A stretch of DNA of 64,000 bases from Epiperipatus broadwayi (lineage: Eukaryota; Onychophora; Udeonychophora; Euonychophora; Peripatidae). How positions within the stretch are numbered: position 1 is the first letter of the stretch; each line of letters starts with the position of its first letter. The DNA lies in contig JAQFVV010000186.1 of the NCBI GenBank assembly GCA_028023455.1, forward strand, positions 1,182,001 to 1,246,000, written 5' to 3'. Under the pieces are notes generated by a model that searched no databases, had not been told where the DNA came from, and was given only the letters and a program-made list of their open reading frames with translations. This document shows, one piece after another, positions 1 to 11,385 of this stretch. Both the position numbers and the translations under genes were made by a program.

Positions 1-1091
1 AAGGTATCAGTATTTACCGAATGTCTATATATTTTGATCAAATATGAAAACCAAAAACATAATTAACCGATAACGAACCCATGCAAGCTTCTATACCCAA
101 CTTAAATTTAATGCATTTTTATTTAAAGTGTCGAGTATGAATAGACTACATAGATTTGCATTTGAAAGAAAATATTCTATCCTTATTTAACCCTAGGCTA
201 AAAGTTCGCAGTCAAACTAACGTCAATTCATCTGATATATTGATGCATTCAATGTAATACGAAATACGGCAGCACAAAAGGTTAAGAGAAGAAATTGCCT
301 CTCATCAGATAGGAATACTACATCTATCTGACAAGAAGAGCAATAAAAAAAAACTCCATAGAAAGGAACAGCATTCTACGTCTTATAATCCCTTCCATAG
401 GCAAAACGGAAGTGTGCGGCGTATAAGCGATTCTGCCCGTAGCGAAACTCGAATTACATCTACTAACTACATCAATATATCCAATTCATTGACCCAATTC
501 AACCACGAAACAAATAACCTAAGATTACCCTCCCCTAATATAACTTTACAAATCTATATAGCCATTCACGCCCGACTAAAGTTTAACATTTATATCATTT
601 TAAATTTAATTTATCGCAAAACAAAAATCATAAATAAAACTTAAAGAACAAAAAAAAATAAATGGAAATGATTTAAAAAAGAAATACATCAAATAAAATT
701 ATAACTAATTAATAAATTAAGTTGGTCAGATAGGATTCTATTTCTTATAAATTAAATAACGAAAGAGTTTATATTTTAAAGTTCTTAGTGTTTCCAAATT
801 AATATTCATTTAGGTTCATAAAATTTTATAAAGTTCTTATGGTTTTAACAAGTCCATAGTTTTTAATTTCTTGGTTGCTTGCCATTTGGAGCCAGCGTTA
901 ATTCCCTCGATGTCCTATGGTCCTCAATCTAGGAAAACGATGTCATTTCTCTTTCAATTTTTTAACGAGATTGAAGGGATTGAAGAGTGCATCTTTTCAA
1001 TCCCTTCTCCTTCACTCCACACTAAATCATATCTGTCATCTCTTAATAATAACTAATTAATAATTTCCAAACTTTTCCTTTTATATTACCT
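1..1091. other. unassigned AT-rich sequence
   Basis: No gene, RNA or repeat is recognised. The short frames at 414-644 and 871-1056 have no family motifs. The part from 860 to 1060 has somewhat higher GC and lies beside the possible exon described above. Confidence 0.5.
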
Positions 1092-1257
1092 TTAGGATCC
1101 AATGGACGTTACGTCATCGTTGATGATGATCCTTCCGTTGAGGTTGAGGTCTGATTTCCCGATGGATTTTTTTTTCATTGGCCATTCTGTTCCTATTGTT
1201 TTTCCTCTCCTATCTGACCGTTGCTTATACATTTGAAATGCCCAAGGGCTAGCTTAC
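1092..1257 (-). CDS. possible terminal exon, unrecognised
   Basis: A minus-strand open frame of about 50 codons stands out by its higher GC from its surroundings. It starts after a weak acceptor-like AG near 1257, reads ASPWAFQMYKQRSD, then a basic stretch (EWPMKKKSIGKSD), and ends NDDVTSIGS with a TAA at 1094-1092. A short hydrophilic tail would suit the cytoplasmic end of a membrane protein, and the strand agrees with the SLC6 gene. I do not recognise the sequence and the exons that should precede it were not found, so this is a guess. Confidence 0.2.
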
Positions 1258-2072
1258 TAATTAAAATAATCATTTCCATTTTACAAAAGATTAATTAATT
1301 TGTTTTCAAACTTAAACATATATTTTTATCTCTAAATCTTTTCTGAAAATTTAGTTTTAAAATACTTTTTCGTTAATAAAGTTTTATTTTAATAATTATT
1401 TATCTGTGCGATTTTATATATATGCGACTTTAAGATGATTTTTTAATTTTCAATTTTTAATTCTTAAAAAAGAAGTTTTTATTTGCGAACTTTTATTCCT
1501 TTCATGTTTACTAATTAAAAACAATGTAACGTACGTATGTGCCCGTTACAATAAAAAGTATATTAAGATTTATCTGAATGGAATAAAATTATTCATAATT
1601 AAAATTATATTGAAATCATAAATAATCATTATGATAATTATATTTTTCCTTGACTATTTAAATTTATTAAAATTATTATATTTGTAAACGCAAATTCTCT
1701 TATTTAAAGTTTGTGTATTTCCCTAATTCACGGAGTGAAAATTTAAAAATAATAGAAAATGATATCATTATATAGTTGTTTCATTCACAAGTGAATGATA
1801 AGGTTACTTTGTTTTCAATGTATAGATGTTGAAAAAATTACACTTTCTCTTTTCTTTGGAAAAGTGGTTCTTTTCAATAAGATAGCAAATTTGTAAGTTG
1901 ACATTAAAGAAAAAGATTCACATCCAGGTAAGTTGAAAATTGATCTTAATAAAAAAGATTTAATTTCGTCAGTCTAAATGAAACAAGTTTTAGATATTAA
2001 TAAAGCTAATGCAGTTAAAATAAATTTGCTTACTTTATAGCAATTGTGGATTTATCACTCATATTTGACATC
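1258..2072. other. unassigned AT-rich sequence
   Basis: I see only A/T tracts and scattered stops in all frames; nothing was recognised. Confidence 0.5.
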
Positions 2073-2085
2073 AGAACTCTGCATA

Positions 2086-2174
2086 TCACATGATCACCAT
2101 CTCTATACTAGCATATAATTGTTGTAAACAAAGGTAAAACTTTCCCTACTGTATGGAGAGTTTTGCCTTTGTTT
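2086..2174 (+). mobile_element. HHR-A element, internally deleted, with perfect TSD
   Basis: An 89 bp insert keeps only the two ends of the HHR-A family: the start TCACATGATCACCAT and the end GTATGGAGAGTTTTGCC. The central ribozyme part is missing. It is flanked by a perfect 13 bp direct repeat, AGAACTCTGCATA, at 2073-2085 and 2175-2187. The duplication shows that this sequence moved as a unit or was deleted after insertion. Confidence 0.85.
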
Positions 2175-2389
2175 AGAACTCTGCATAGTATGTATAATAA
2201 AATAAACTACATACTTATACAATTAAATCCATATGTTATCATACAATATTCCGAAAATAATGATCAATCTATTTTTATATCCAATGTTTTAGCATCCAAT
2301 TGCGTCATTCTTCATCTAATCTTAAGCTAAACAATGAAAAACGTACACATATATAGCAACTGTAAAATTAAAATTTATATGGGGAAACT

Positions 2390-3110
2390 TCATTATGTAT
2401 TTTAAAATTCCATCTTTTCTTCTCATTGCTGAAATGACTTTCCTTCCAATATTATTTTACCCTTTTGAGACATTTATTTTCTTCTAGAGATTTCATTGCC
2501 AATTCACAATGTGTTTTTATAACATTAATAACTCTTTTATATCAATTTACAAACTCTAGATATTCACCTCTTCTTAATGGATTGCTTTAAATTTTTTTCA
2601 TATTCCCTTTTTTCCTTTACAAATTGTCTCAGATCAAAATTTACTGATAAATTGGTGCTTATTTGTACCAGTTATCTTTCATTCAGTTTTTAATAGTATC
2701 AGCGATCTTATTTATTGATTTCAATCATATCTAAAACATTTTCCAAGTCTGTTAATTTTTTAAAAATGGATTTTTGAAGTTCTAATTAAAATTCACTGGA
2801 ATGTTTCTAAACATTAGGAATTTCAATTGTTAATACTGGTTTATTAAAAAAAATGTCTCTAGTTTTATATTAACATGTATCTTACTACTCACTAATTGAT
2901 TATCACTTCCTGTATAAAATCTATTAAAAAGTATAATCTTGAAATATGTATTTTCTGTTAATCAAAATACAATCCAATTCTGCTATACCTTCATTTGAAT
3001 GCTTCCATACCCTTTGCCATTTAGCATTTTTCTCAAAGAATTTATATCAATAATTATGCACTTATAATGCTCGTTAAAGAAGTTATATATATTATTAAAT
3101 TTATTTAAGA
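2390..3110 (-). mobile_element. LINE remnant, endonuclease region
   Basis: The minus strand, read with frame jumps and stops, gives pieces of the APE-type endonuclease of a non-LTR retrotransposon and the linker after it. The clearest block is FNRFYTGSDNQLVSSKIH at about 2925-2870, the SDH region of the endonuclease fold. A preceding stretch matches the IDY block in position. No long open frame remains, so this is a decayed copy. Confidence 0.6.
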
Positions 3111-3351
3111 GCTTAGTGCTTTCAAAGGTCTATGGCTTCATAATCATAGCTGTATGCGATTGACAGTGATGAGGGGGAGTATTCAAATTTATGTTAATTA
3201 GTGAGTTCCACAATTGTGTATCGTTTTTCAATTCTATTACCACAATCTACAGCACTGTTATCTTTCAATTATTTACCAGTTCTGGCATAAATATGCTCAT
3301 AACAATTTTAAAATGTTGTTTGGTCTGATCAAAAGAATTTTTTATATTACA

Positions 3352-3795
3352 CAGTGGCTAAACTCTCTATAAAGTAGCACCACTCAATGCAAGCCAGTGT
3401 AATCAATGGATGCAAGAAGGTTTGTGCATAAAATTTCTATCTAGTGTCTATTCATCCAATATCCCCGGACTAGTTTCTAGCTTGTAGCTTTCATCAGTGA
3501 GAAGCCTTTGATCTGAGAGCACTGCATCTAGATCTTAGGATCTAATGCAACCTGCCAGAATCCAGCAGTGCTCTCAGATCCAAAGTTCCTCCCTGATAAA
3601 AGCTACAAGCTAGAAACTAGACTGGGAATATTGGATGAATAGGCACTGGATAGGTATTTTATGCACAAACCTTTTTGCATCCATTGATTACTCTGGCTTG
3701 CACTGACTGCACTATTGTATGGATGGTTTAGCCTCTCTGTAAACAACTTGTGTAACCATAAAGAATAGTGATCATGCGATGTTTAGTAGTTTAAT
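3352..3795. mobile_element. HHR-A inverted dimer (foldback)
   Basis: Two HHR-A copies lie in inverted orientation around about 3555: a minus-strand copy from 3352 and a plus-strand copy to about 3770, followed by the family end that reads GTGATCATGCGATGTTTA. Arms of about 200 bp can pair with each other. The minus arm has an intact hammerhead core. The plus arm has CTGATAA in place of CTGATGA, so it should be inactive. Confidence 0.85.
3454..3512 (-). ncRNA. hammerhead ribozyme, HHR-A type
   Basis: The minus strand reads CUGAUGA, stem II AGC with loop and GCU (an A-A mismatch closes it), then GAAA, then the minimal stem III C-UA-G followed by UC. Stem I has an outer helix from AUC-x-AA to UUGGAU and an inner helix facing GGGGA, separated by an internal loop. 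Cleavage would be expected after the UC. All core bases are present; position 1.1 is a mismatch in this copy. Confidence 0.65.
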
Positions 3796-5537
3796 TTTCT
3801 ATAATCACATTTCTCTACTTTTTTATCACAATGAGAATTTGTTGGGGAAACAATGAATTATCTGCATTTGTTATCATACCTTAAATTGATTTCCTAATCT
3901 AATCACATTATAATCTTCTACTAAGATTAATTATGCCATGCTTTTGATGAATATAAAATACTGTTACTCTTGATGTAAGTTATTCTTACTACTTTCACTT
4001 GAAGACCATTTATTGATTTTCTTTTAGTTTAAATTAATTGTAGTTACAAAGTAGTGTAAAGAGAACTACTTTTTATTATTATATGCTAATAAACTGAAAT
4101 TCCAAAAACAAATATGAATCACAATGACATCAATGGACCATTATTTACTAGTCGTGCTAAAATGCAATGAGGGCACTGCATTTGCTATTTATTTCAGCAA
4201 TGTAATAAATGTTTCTGCTGAAAAGCAAAGTTATTCTATAAAAATGTTTGTATTTTATAATTTATAATAGAACACTTATTTTTATTTTTCTAAGCATTTT
4301 TCCTATTTAATATTAATAGTAGCACAATCAGGAAAAGATGCAACCAAAAAAAAATACATTAAATGTCGTTTGAATAAATATGGGTATTATGATGCTATAT
4401 ATCTTATGTGTGACTGATAGCATTTGAGTCTCAAATGAATATGAAGGATGAAAAATTTATTTTACTACAGTTTTTAATATATAAAAGTTATTGGTTGTAC
4501 AGTTTAAATTTATATCTATGAAATGACTGAATTTACAGTTACATATATTAAATTGCAATAGTTAAAAAATGGGTATTAGTTAATCCCATGTAACTCTCTC
4601 ATGATCACTGTGGACTGCACATTATTTTAGAGTTTTTGTTTTGCATGAAGTACAATACTTTCTATCTATGGGCAGTAATGGATTTAAATTCCAACTTGAT
4701 TTGAAATGCGAAACAACAACCAATAATCAATTACTGAAAGCACATTAAACTTATCTATTATACTTAAATAATATCATGAAGAAAAATATGAAGAAAAAAA
4801 TAAAAATTAAAAGAAATTGAGGAGTAAAAATAATAGATATATGAATAATAAAATTACAAATTTTTAGATTTAGGGCTTTGCTGAAATGAATAAAATTAAA
4901 ATGAATATCATTAATTATAAAATCCTTGCTATCTGAACAATAGGAAATTAGATTTAAAGGGTTGAATGATCTACTATAGTATTAAGAGATATATTTAAGA
5001 GCAAATCAAGGTAATTTTGTATTGAGAAAGGATCTTGTATAAAAATGTAATATATTTCCTTTTTGCATCAAGGAAATGTTAAGGTGGTCATTAAATTGTT
5101 ATGCTTAGAATATATAACAAATATAGACTGCATTTCATGGATATCTTTGTTAGTATATATACATTTATATATATCTTTAATAATAAATTTAATGTTATCC
5201 TATTGTAAAAAAAAAAATACATTTTCACATCTATAAATAGAAGTTATAGGAGCGTTTATAGATTTTTATCTCTCCCAATAATCTAGATTAAGTTATTCAA
5301 GTTTACTTTGGTAAAGAAAATCCATCACTTATATAGGCGAATATTTTCTCTATACTTGAATAACTAGATTTTAAGTGTAAAATTAAAATGTCATCTGAAG
5401 TGGATTTATATTTTGTGTATACACACTTATTGCTTACAATTTGATACGTAGATTTTATATGTAAAAATTAATTAGAACTTTTGTAATAGTTGTGGAAAAA
5501 ACCACAAAGTTATTAGTAATTTTTAACTGGGAATTTA
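3796..5537. other. unassigned AT-rich intergenic or intron sequence
   Basis: There is no recognisable gene. Several A-runs (for example 5206-5217) and an imperfect inverted pair around 5290-5370 are present, without motifs that assign them. Confidence 0.5.
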
Positions 5538-5693
5538 GCACAATATATAATTAATACATTGTACAGGCTTAAACCTGCATTTATATATGTAATATATGCA
5601 GGATTCGAACTCAGACTTTCACACGACCCACTACTCTCAATGCCATCTCATATTGCTGATCCACCTGATCACACACATGTTGATAAGATAAAT

Positions 5694-5748
5694 AATCACC
5701 AATATACGTATTTCATGCTAAACCAGCAATCATCAGTTGGTCTAGATT
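5694..5748 (-). ncRNA. hammerhead ribozyme, HHR-B type (left arm)
   Basis: In the minus-strand sense: stem I 5' side AAUC-UAGA-CCAA, CUGAUGA, stem II UGCU-GGUUU-AGCA, GAAA, stem III U-ACGU-A, then U-A as cleavage dinucleotide, then UUGG-U-GAUU. Stem I forms two 4 bp helices (CCAA/UUGG and AAUC/GAUU) separated by an internal loop. All catalytic core bases are present. Confidence 0.8.
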
Positions 5749-6020
5749 ACTATCCTCACACATATATACAATCAGTGCTCAGCATTATATTAAGATAGCC
5801 AATCTTCATACTTTAATGGATAGGCCTCAAACTATTCTGACTCGCAACTCAGCCTTCCATTTCATTGAAAATCTGATGATGGAACATTCAAAGCCCTTGT
5901 TAGTGCCAAGGTTGTCATCCTACCCATGTTGACATATTAGTCATTCTGACCCCTCATGTACAGGAGAATAATCCATTTATATAAAGCTGAGCACTGATTA
6001 TATATATGTGTGAGGATAGC

Positions 6021-6075
6021 AATCTAGACCAACTGATGATTGCTGGTTTAGCATGAAATACGTATATTGGTGATT
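6021..6075 (+). ncRNA. hammerhead ribozyme, HHR-B type (right arm)
   Basis: This is a mirror copy of the left-arm ribozyme, identical in its core, read on the plus strand. It has CUGAUGA, the UGCU/AGCA stem II, GAAA, a two-pair stem III closed by ACGU, and the CCAA/UUGG plus AAUC/GAUU stem I. Since the two arms are complementary, a transcript through both would also form a long hairpin that competes with ribozyme folding. Confidence 0.8.
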
Positions 6076-6183
6076 ATTTACCTTATCAACATGTGTGTGA
6101 TCAGGTGGGTCAGCAATATGAGATGGCACTGAAAATAGTGGGTCGTGTGAAAGTCTGAGTTCGAATCCTGCACAATATATAAT

Positions 6184-6563
6184 GAAATTTTAAATGATAT
6201 TTACATCACCCATATTTTTCCAATGTTTCAATAATTCAACTATAAATTATCTCCTTCTCTGTGATAATATAACATATGACCGTTAAAAGATATATATGCA
6301 GAAAAGGTAAATTTTTAATATACTTTCAATATATCATGTATATCATATTCATAGCTTATATATATATATATATGCGCTGCTGCACAGATAGTGAAGCTAG
6401 AATGTATATATTTAAAAGCGAAATTTTAATTTACAAAAATATAAAAACTATTATATTAACGAACTTAGCGCTTTCAAGAGACTACTTGTTCTCATACTCA
6501 TAGCTGTTGTTGTTATAAATGCATGGTAGAAATGGAAATGGAATTTATGCAAATTGATTATTC
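6184..6563. other. unassigned AT-rich sequence
   Basis: It contains a short (TA)n tract at 6355-6374. The frame 6276-6503 shows no known motif. Confidence 0.5.
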
Positions 6564-7325
6564 ATAGCTTATAGTAATATGGCTTAAAAGTTCTTGTTAA
6601 TAATGTATAAGTAGTGATTAATTGGCTACTCAAAAATATTAAAATTTATTTAAATAACCTACTTCTTTGATAGAGGGATACTTGTATCTTTTCTATTGAT
6701 TGAGAAGTGTTCCCTTGCTATTGCCCAGGCCTTCTTGATCTTCCACTTTCTATCCTCTCTCTCTCCATACATATAATTTTTGCTAATTCAAATTTATGGC
6801 CAGATTTTTGTTTGTGGTTGGTTAATATTGATGGATATTCTTTATTTTTAAGGGTTCTGATGTATAAATATCTATGTGGGGCCAATCTAATTGAAAGATT
6901 GATCCAGGATGCATCATAATATGCTAAGTTGCATGCAAGTTGGCTGCCTTTAATTTTATAGATTATCATTCATTCGACAGCTTGTCTTTAGAATTGTTAA
7001 TTAATTGGTTCAGTGATGGAGAGTTCGAAAGTTTATGTTAAATTTGTCTTTGCAAATCTTTCTTAAGTTATGTGTGACTTTTAGGATGTAAGTGAGACTA
7101 ATTTATTTTTTAGTCTCCTCTTGTTGAGAGAGGCAAGGGTTTCTTATTTTTGAAGGTCCTTTATGTTCTTCTTAATATTGTTTTTTTATCATATTGAATA
7201 GAAATGATAAAAGTATTTTTCTATCAAAGAAGTGGACTATTTATATAAATTTTAATATTTTTGAATAGCTAATTAATCATTACTTATACATTACTATCAA
7301 GAACTCTTGAGCTATAAGCTATAAT
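6564..7325 (-). mobile_element. Penelope-like element remnant with inverted flanks
   Basis: The left flank 6564-6700 and right flank about 7180-7325 are inverted copies of each other; both contain the AGCTTATAG end and the TTCTTTGATAGA block. Between them the minus strand (6969-6718) encodes IIYKI, then YIRTLKNKEYPS and LTNHKQKSGHKFEL. These correspond to the start and the conserved H-x-GHKF block of the PLE GIY-YIG endonuclease. The second motif reads YYD instead of Y-x-G, and frames upstream are broken. Inverted terminal-like repeats around PLE coding sequence are typical of PLE insertions. Confidence 0.65.
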
Positions 7326-7439
7326 AAAATATACATGATATATCAAAAGCATATTGGCAGTAATAAAACTGAATATTTAATAATATACCTTTTCTGTGTG
7401 TGTTCATTAACAATGTTTCAATAACAAAGTTATACTTAC

Positions 7440-7539
7440 CATAAACCCATGCAATGAGAATAACTTCTATCAATGCAATAACCATAACAGACCAACTGGC
7501 AGCATATTTGTCCATTAGCTGGAGCATATACATCCCTCC
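7440..7539 (-). CDS. SLC6 transporter exon, TM10
   Basis: The acceptor TTTCTAG lies right of 7539 and the donor GTAAGT left of 7440. The 100 nt encode GGMYMLQLMDKYAAS, then TM10 ending IAWVY with the first base of a Gly codon. GG-x-Y-x-x-QL-x-D-x-Y is the standard opening of SLC6 TM10. It enters in phase 0 and leaves in phase 1. No TM11 exon was found between here and position 1, so the next exon probably lies outside. A PLE remnant with inverted flanks begins only about 115 bp downstream in the intron. Confidence 0.94.
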
Positions 7540-9443
7540 CTAGAAAAAAAAGTAAAAATGTTGAAGATGGGTTGCTTCAAACAAATGAAAAAATGATGTC
7601 ACTTTAGATTTATATATTTAAACCCAACACAATTTTATATGTTGCCTAACATATTAAACTTTTTTATTCATTGGAATTTTGGAATATTAAAAAATAGATA
7701 TTTTCTGTGAAATATTTATGACTTAATTCAAAGCACATTTATGTGTTTTTTATTACATATTTTGGGAGATGATATACCTTTTTCAGATGTCTTTGCTCAT
7801 GTATTTAAAGGGAATAATATTAAACAGTGAATATATAAATATTTATTATATTTATCAATAAATGACAATAATTTATGACATAATTGCTATAATCCATTGG
7901 TTTATTTCCATTTTAGTGGCATTTTAAATGAACTACTATTATTTCTGTGTCTACAGATTCCTGCATCTGTAATTATTTATATAGTTTTTATTACTATATT
8001 TCTACCTCTTATGTATATGCCATCTTTAGAGTAATTAAATATACATCCAATGATCAAATAAAAAATCAAATAATGATACCATCAAAATTATATATTTCTC
8101 ACCATTTCTTCATCTATTAACATATAGAATTACATTTTCTATACATTACATTCTTATTAACTTGATTACATTTGTTATTAATAATTTTATTTATAATCTT
8201 TATTACTTAACATGTTTACATTTTTAAAAAAACATTTGCTATTAAAATTGTCAAAATATACTGAATTGAAATATTTTATTTAAATCTAGCTTGGTAATTT
8301 TGGAGTATCGTCTCTCTTTTGATAATTTATAGTACTATTTTTATTTTTAGAAACGTTTTTTTTTAAGTTGTTGTTTGGATCAAATCGAATAACTGACTTT
8401 TGATTTACTTCTACCAATGGATTTTCTTAAATTACATCAATGATAATACAAGATTTCAAGGTTGATCAGCCAAACAGTATTATTGGTTGAGCACATTCCA
8501 CACTGCATTTGAATCTCTTCAATCAGTTTTGAACCATTATTTTAATTCACACTGTACTTTTAGGTACATTATTAATATGAAAAAATTCTGGTCTTATATT
8601 TATGGAAACAACAATGAAAAATAAAAAATAAATAATTTCAATTACTGTAAATATGGAAACGCTTTTTTAGACTTGCATTTCTTCCAAATTTGAATATGAA
8701 TAGCTTTTATGTATATGATAAATGATTTTGATAAATGATTTCAGAAAATTGAAGTGATATAGGAATAGAATTTTTAAAAAATGTTTTTATTTAATTTGAT
8801 GATGAATGCACTTACAAAAAACAAAATATTGAATAAATTTTACAATTAATTAAAAGAAAAATAAATAAATGATGAAATCTTAATTACTCTTGACTTACAG
8901 TAAAATTTGTTTGTTTAAACCAATGCCTTTGTAAAACCAAAATCTTCAACTAATTTTAAATAATATTACATATTACTTTACCAAACAATAAAAATTAAAA
9001 AATAATAAATATTTAAAAATGTTTTTATTTAATTGGATGACTAATAAATTAAAAAGCAATATGTATATATATATTCACAATTTTTATTCTGATATGGGAT
9101 TTTAAATAAAAGTATAGAGCATCCATAAATTAATTAATTCAACCAATACAGTTTATAATCAATATAAACTCTATTTTTGATTGAATTAATTAAATTATGG
9201 GTACCCAACAATTTTATTTCAATTTCCAAATAACCAAAATTATCATTCAGGAGAATTATTTATTTCTTTTTAGTGTATTAATCATCAAATTAAATAAAAG
9301 CATTAAAATATTTTATATAAATTATTTTATAAATCTAATTTGCATATTATTTAAAAAATTATCAATTCTTATTTGCAACAATATTAAGCACAAATTATAT
9401 ACATGTAAATAATAATAATGTGAATGTGTGAAAGAAAAAGTTT
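7540..9443. other. SLC6 intron, unassigned part
   Basis: Strongly AT-rich intron left of the HHR-A copy at 9444. The 9197-9412 frame is low-complexity with no family motif. A short inverted pair with TTGATTGAATTAATTAAAT near 9180 and ATTAATTAATTCAACCAA near 9140 is present. Confidence 0.5.
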
Positions 9444-9865
9444 TAAGCCAATAAACATCACATGATCACCATTTCCTGCCTAATAGGATAGTAGTGTCTA
9501 TGGTTAATAAAGAACCAAAGACACCAAAATGTATAGGTACTGAACTGAGTTCAGACCTATATGATTATATAAGCTAATAAGCTTAGATTGAAAATATTGC
9601 AGTGTTTTTAATTTAAGACTCATAGTTTTGTAGTTAAGTGGAGATAAAAGTTGGCTGCTGGAGGGTTGCATTAGATCCTAAGATCTAGGTGCAGTACTCT
9701 CAGATCCAAGGCTCCTCACTGATGAAGACCACAAGCCAGAAACTAGTTTGGGGATATTGGATGAGTAGGCACTAGATTGGGATTTTATGCACAAGCCTTC
9801 TGGCATCCATTGATTACTCTGGTTTGCACTGAGTGGCAATACGTATAGAGAGTTTTTCCTGTTTT
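9444..9865 (+). mobile_element. HHR-A element, long monomer
   Basis: This copy begins AAGCCAATAAACATCACATG and ends CTGTTTT, the two ends defined by other copies with duplications. The imperfect flank repeat AAAAAGTTT (9435-9443, 9866-9874) may be the target duplication. The order inside is: a segment including CCAAAGACACCAAAATG, the TTGGCTGCTGGAGGGTTGC block, the ribozyme, a GTAGGCACTAGAT block, and the end region CATCCATTGATTACTCTGG to GAGAGTTTTTCC. It has no coding potential, so it must depend on enzymes supplied in trans. Confidence 0.85.
9704..9762 (+). ncRNA. hammerhead ribozyme, HHR-A type
   Basis: AUCCAA (outer stem I), UCCUCA (inner stem I), CUGAUGA, stem II region with loop CACAA, GAAA, stem III C-UA-G, UU as cleavage site, UGGGGA pairing back to UCCUCA, and UUGGAU pairing back to AUCCAA. 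The core is complete. Stem II is weak (GAC against GCC with one mismatch) compared with the GGC/GCC version at 50.5 kb, so activity is uncertain. Confidence 0.7.
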
Positions 9866-9874
9866 AAAAAAGTT

Positions 9875-10784
9875 TGAATAATATCATATGAGATTGGATA
9901 TAGACAACTATTACATTTCTATCTATATCATTATAAAATTGATATAGGTATCCAAAAGATCATCATTAGGTGGTGCAAGAATTTTACATTTGTAGATTGA
10001 AGCATAACAAAATGCATTTGGAAATATACTTCAAAATTGAATGGTCTAACCATGTCTTCACCTTAAACGACTGAGTATTTCTATACAATAGTGGTAGTGT
10101 GCTTATGTAGAGTACACATAATATTGGATTTAAATATGAACCAGATAAACCTTGACATTGTTTGAGATGGTATTTCCTTTTATATAGTCAACCCATAATC
10201 ACTTTAGCTACTCATCTAGTGTTGATTACTAAATGGGTATGTTAGTCATTATTAATTACTAAATAATCATCCTAGAATTAAATCAATTGTTAAATGAGCA
10301 TTAATGTACTGACTATAAATCTAAAATTATAAATATAATATAGCCTTTATCATTGGGGAAGGTGATGTCATACATGTATTGGATTTGACAGATGATTATC
10401 TTTGCTTTTTTATCGTAATATGTCCAGAATTGTTTTTTCAAAGCTATTTCAAAATTTGATTTATAGAACATATTGACTGTTGTTGGTATTTATAGAAAGA
10501 TTTAATCTATGGTTGTATATGTCACCTATTCTATTTGTGCTCCAAAAACATTACTCTTGAAATGAGTATCAACAATACCTTTGTGATTAGGGTTTCAAAA
10601 ATCTCACACTTACAGTGAGCAATGATACTTTTCAGTTATATTTAATGGAAGTAGGAATTAATGCTAAAAATTTTCTAATTTAATTATGTCTACTTATTTT
10701 TTAGATTATTGAAATTCAAAAACTAATGCAATAACTACACATATTTAAGTAATATATATATATATATGTATATATTAGAAAGAA
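9875..10784. other. unassigned intron sequence
   Basis: No gene or repeat family recognised; a (TA)n tract lies at about 10754-10768. Confidence 0.5.
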
Positions 10785-11385
10785 CGTGAACACACACTTT
10801 CAAGCTTCTTACAGCTATATGCTTCATTTTACATAACTGATACACATGATCATATACATATGATAAAGATAAATAATCTCAAATATACATATTTCATGCT
10901 GAACCAGCACTCATCAGTTGTCCAGATCACCATCTCCCATACATATATACAATCGGTTCCCAGTTTATAATAATATTAAGATAGCAAATCTTCAACCTTT
11001 AATGGACATGCTTCAATCTTTCTCCATTTTTCAACTCTTCAACCATCCATATCATTGAATATTAAAAATCTGATGATGTAATGCTCAGTGTTCCATCATT
11101 GGATTTTTAATGATATGAACGGCTGAAGAGTTGAAGTGTGGAGAATATTGAAGCTTGTCCATTAAAGTTTGAAGATTTGCTATCTTAATATAATCTGAGA
11201 CCTGATTGTATATGCGTGTGGGAGATGGTGAACTGGACTATCTGATCAGCACTTGTTTAACATAAAATATGAATACTGGAGATCGTTTATATTTTTCATA
11301 TGTGGGTGGTCATGTATATCAGTTATATACGATGGAGTATAGCTGTAGGGTGCTTAAAGTTCTTGAGTTCAAGGCTTTTCTAATT
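10785..11385. mobile_element. HHR-B inverted dimer, older copy
   Basis: Two inverted HHR-B copies, about 10785-11075 and 11090-11385, share the blocks TTTCAAGC, ATCAGTTG, ATCTTCAACCTTTAATGG and TCTGATGATG. The left arm carries a hammerhead on the minus strand (10928-10874). The right arm has CTGATCA in the core and should be dead. I could not find a clear target-site duplication. Confidence 0.8.
10874..10928 (-). ncRNA. hammerhead ribozyme, HHR-B type, partly decayed
   Basis: CUGAUGA, stem II GUGCU-GGUUC-AGCAU (five pairs, the first a G-U wobble), GAAA and a stem III of U-AUGU-A followed by UA are all present. The inner half of stem I is weakened because the usual CCAA/UUGG is ACAA/UUUG here. 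Stem II is stronger than in the 6.0 kb copies. Confidence 0.6.

Larger units (their letters stand above)
5552..6169. mobile_element. HHR-B inverted dimer with perfect 14 bp TSD
   Basis: This 618 bp foldback has arms of about 200 bp (roughly 5580-5790 and 5980-6169), and its middle carries the family motif ending AAAATCTGATGATGG. The direct repeat GCACAATATATAAT at 5538-5551 and 6170-6183 is perfect. Each arm contains a complete hammerhead core, on the minus strand in the left arm and on the plus strand in the right. The outer end reads AGTTCGAATCCTGC, which looks like a tRNA B box, but I see no convincing A box. Confidence 0.9.

Noticed and set aside
5552-6169. HHR-B as a tRNA-derived SINE
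   Set aside because: Only a B-box-like AGTTCGAATCCTGC is seen; there is no convincing A box at a suitable distance.
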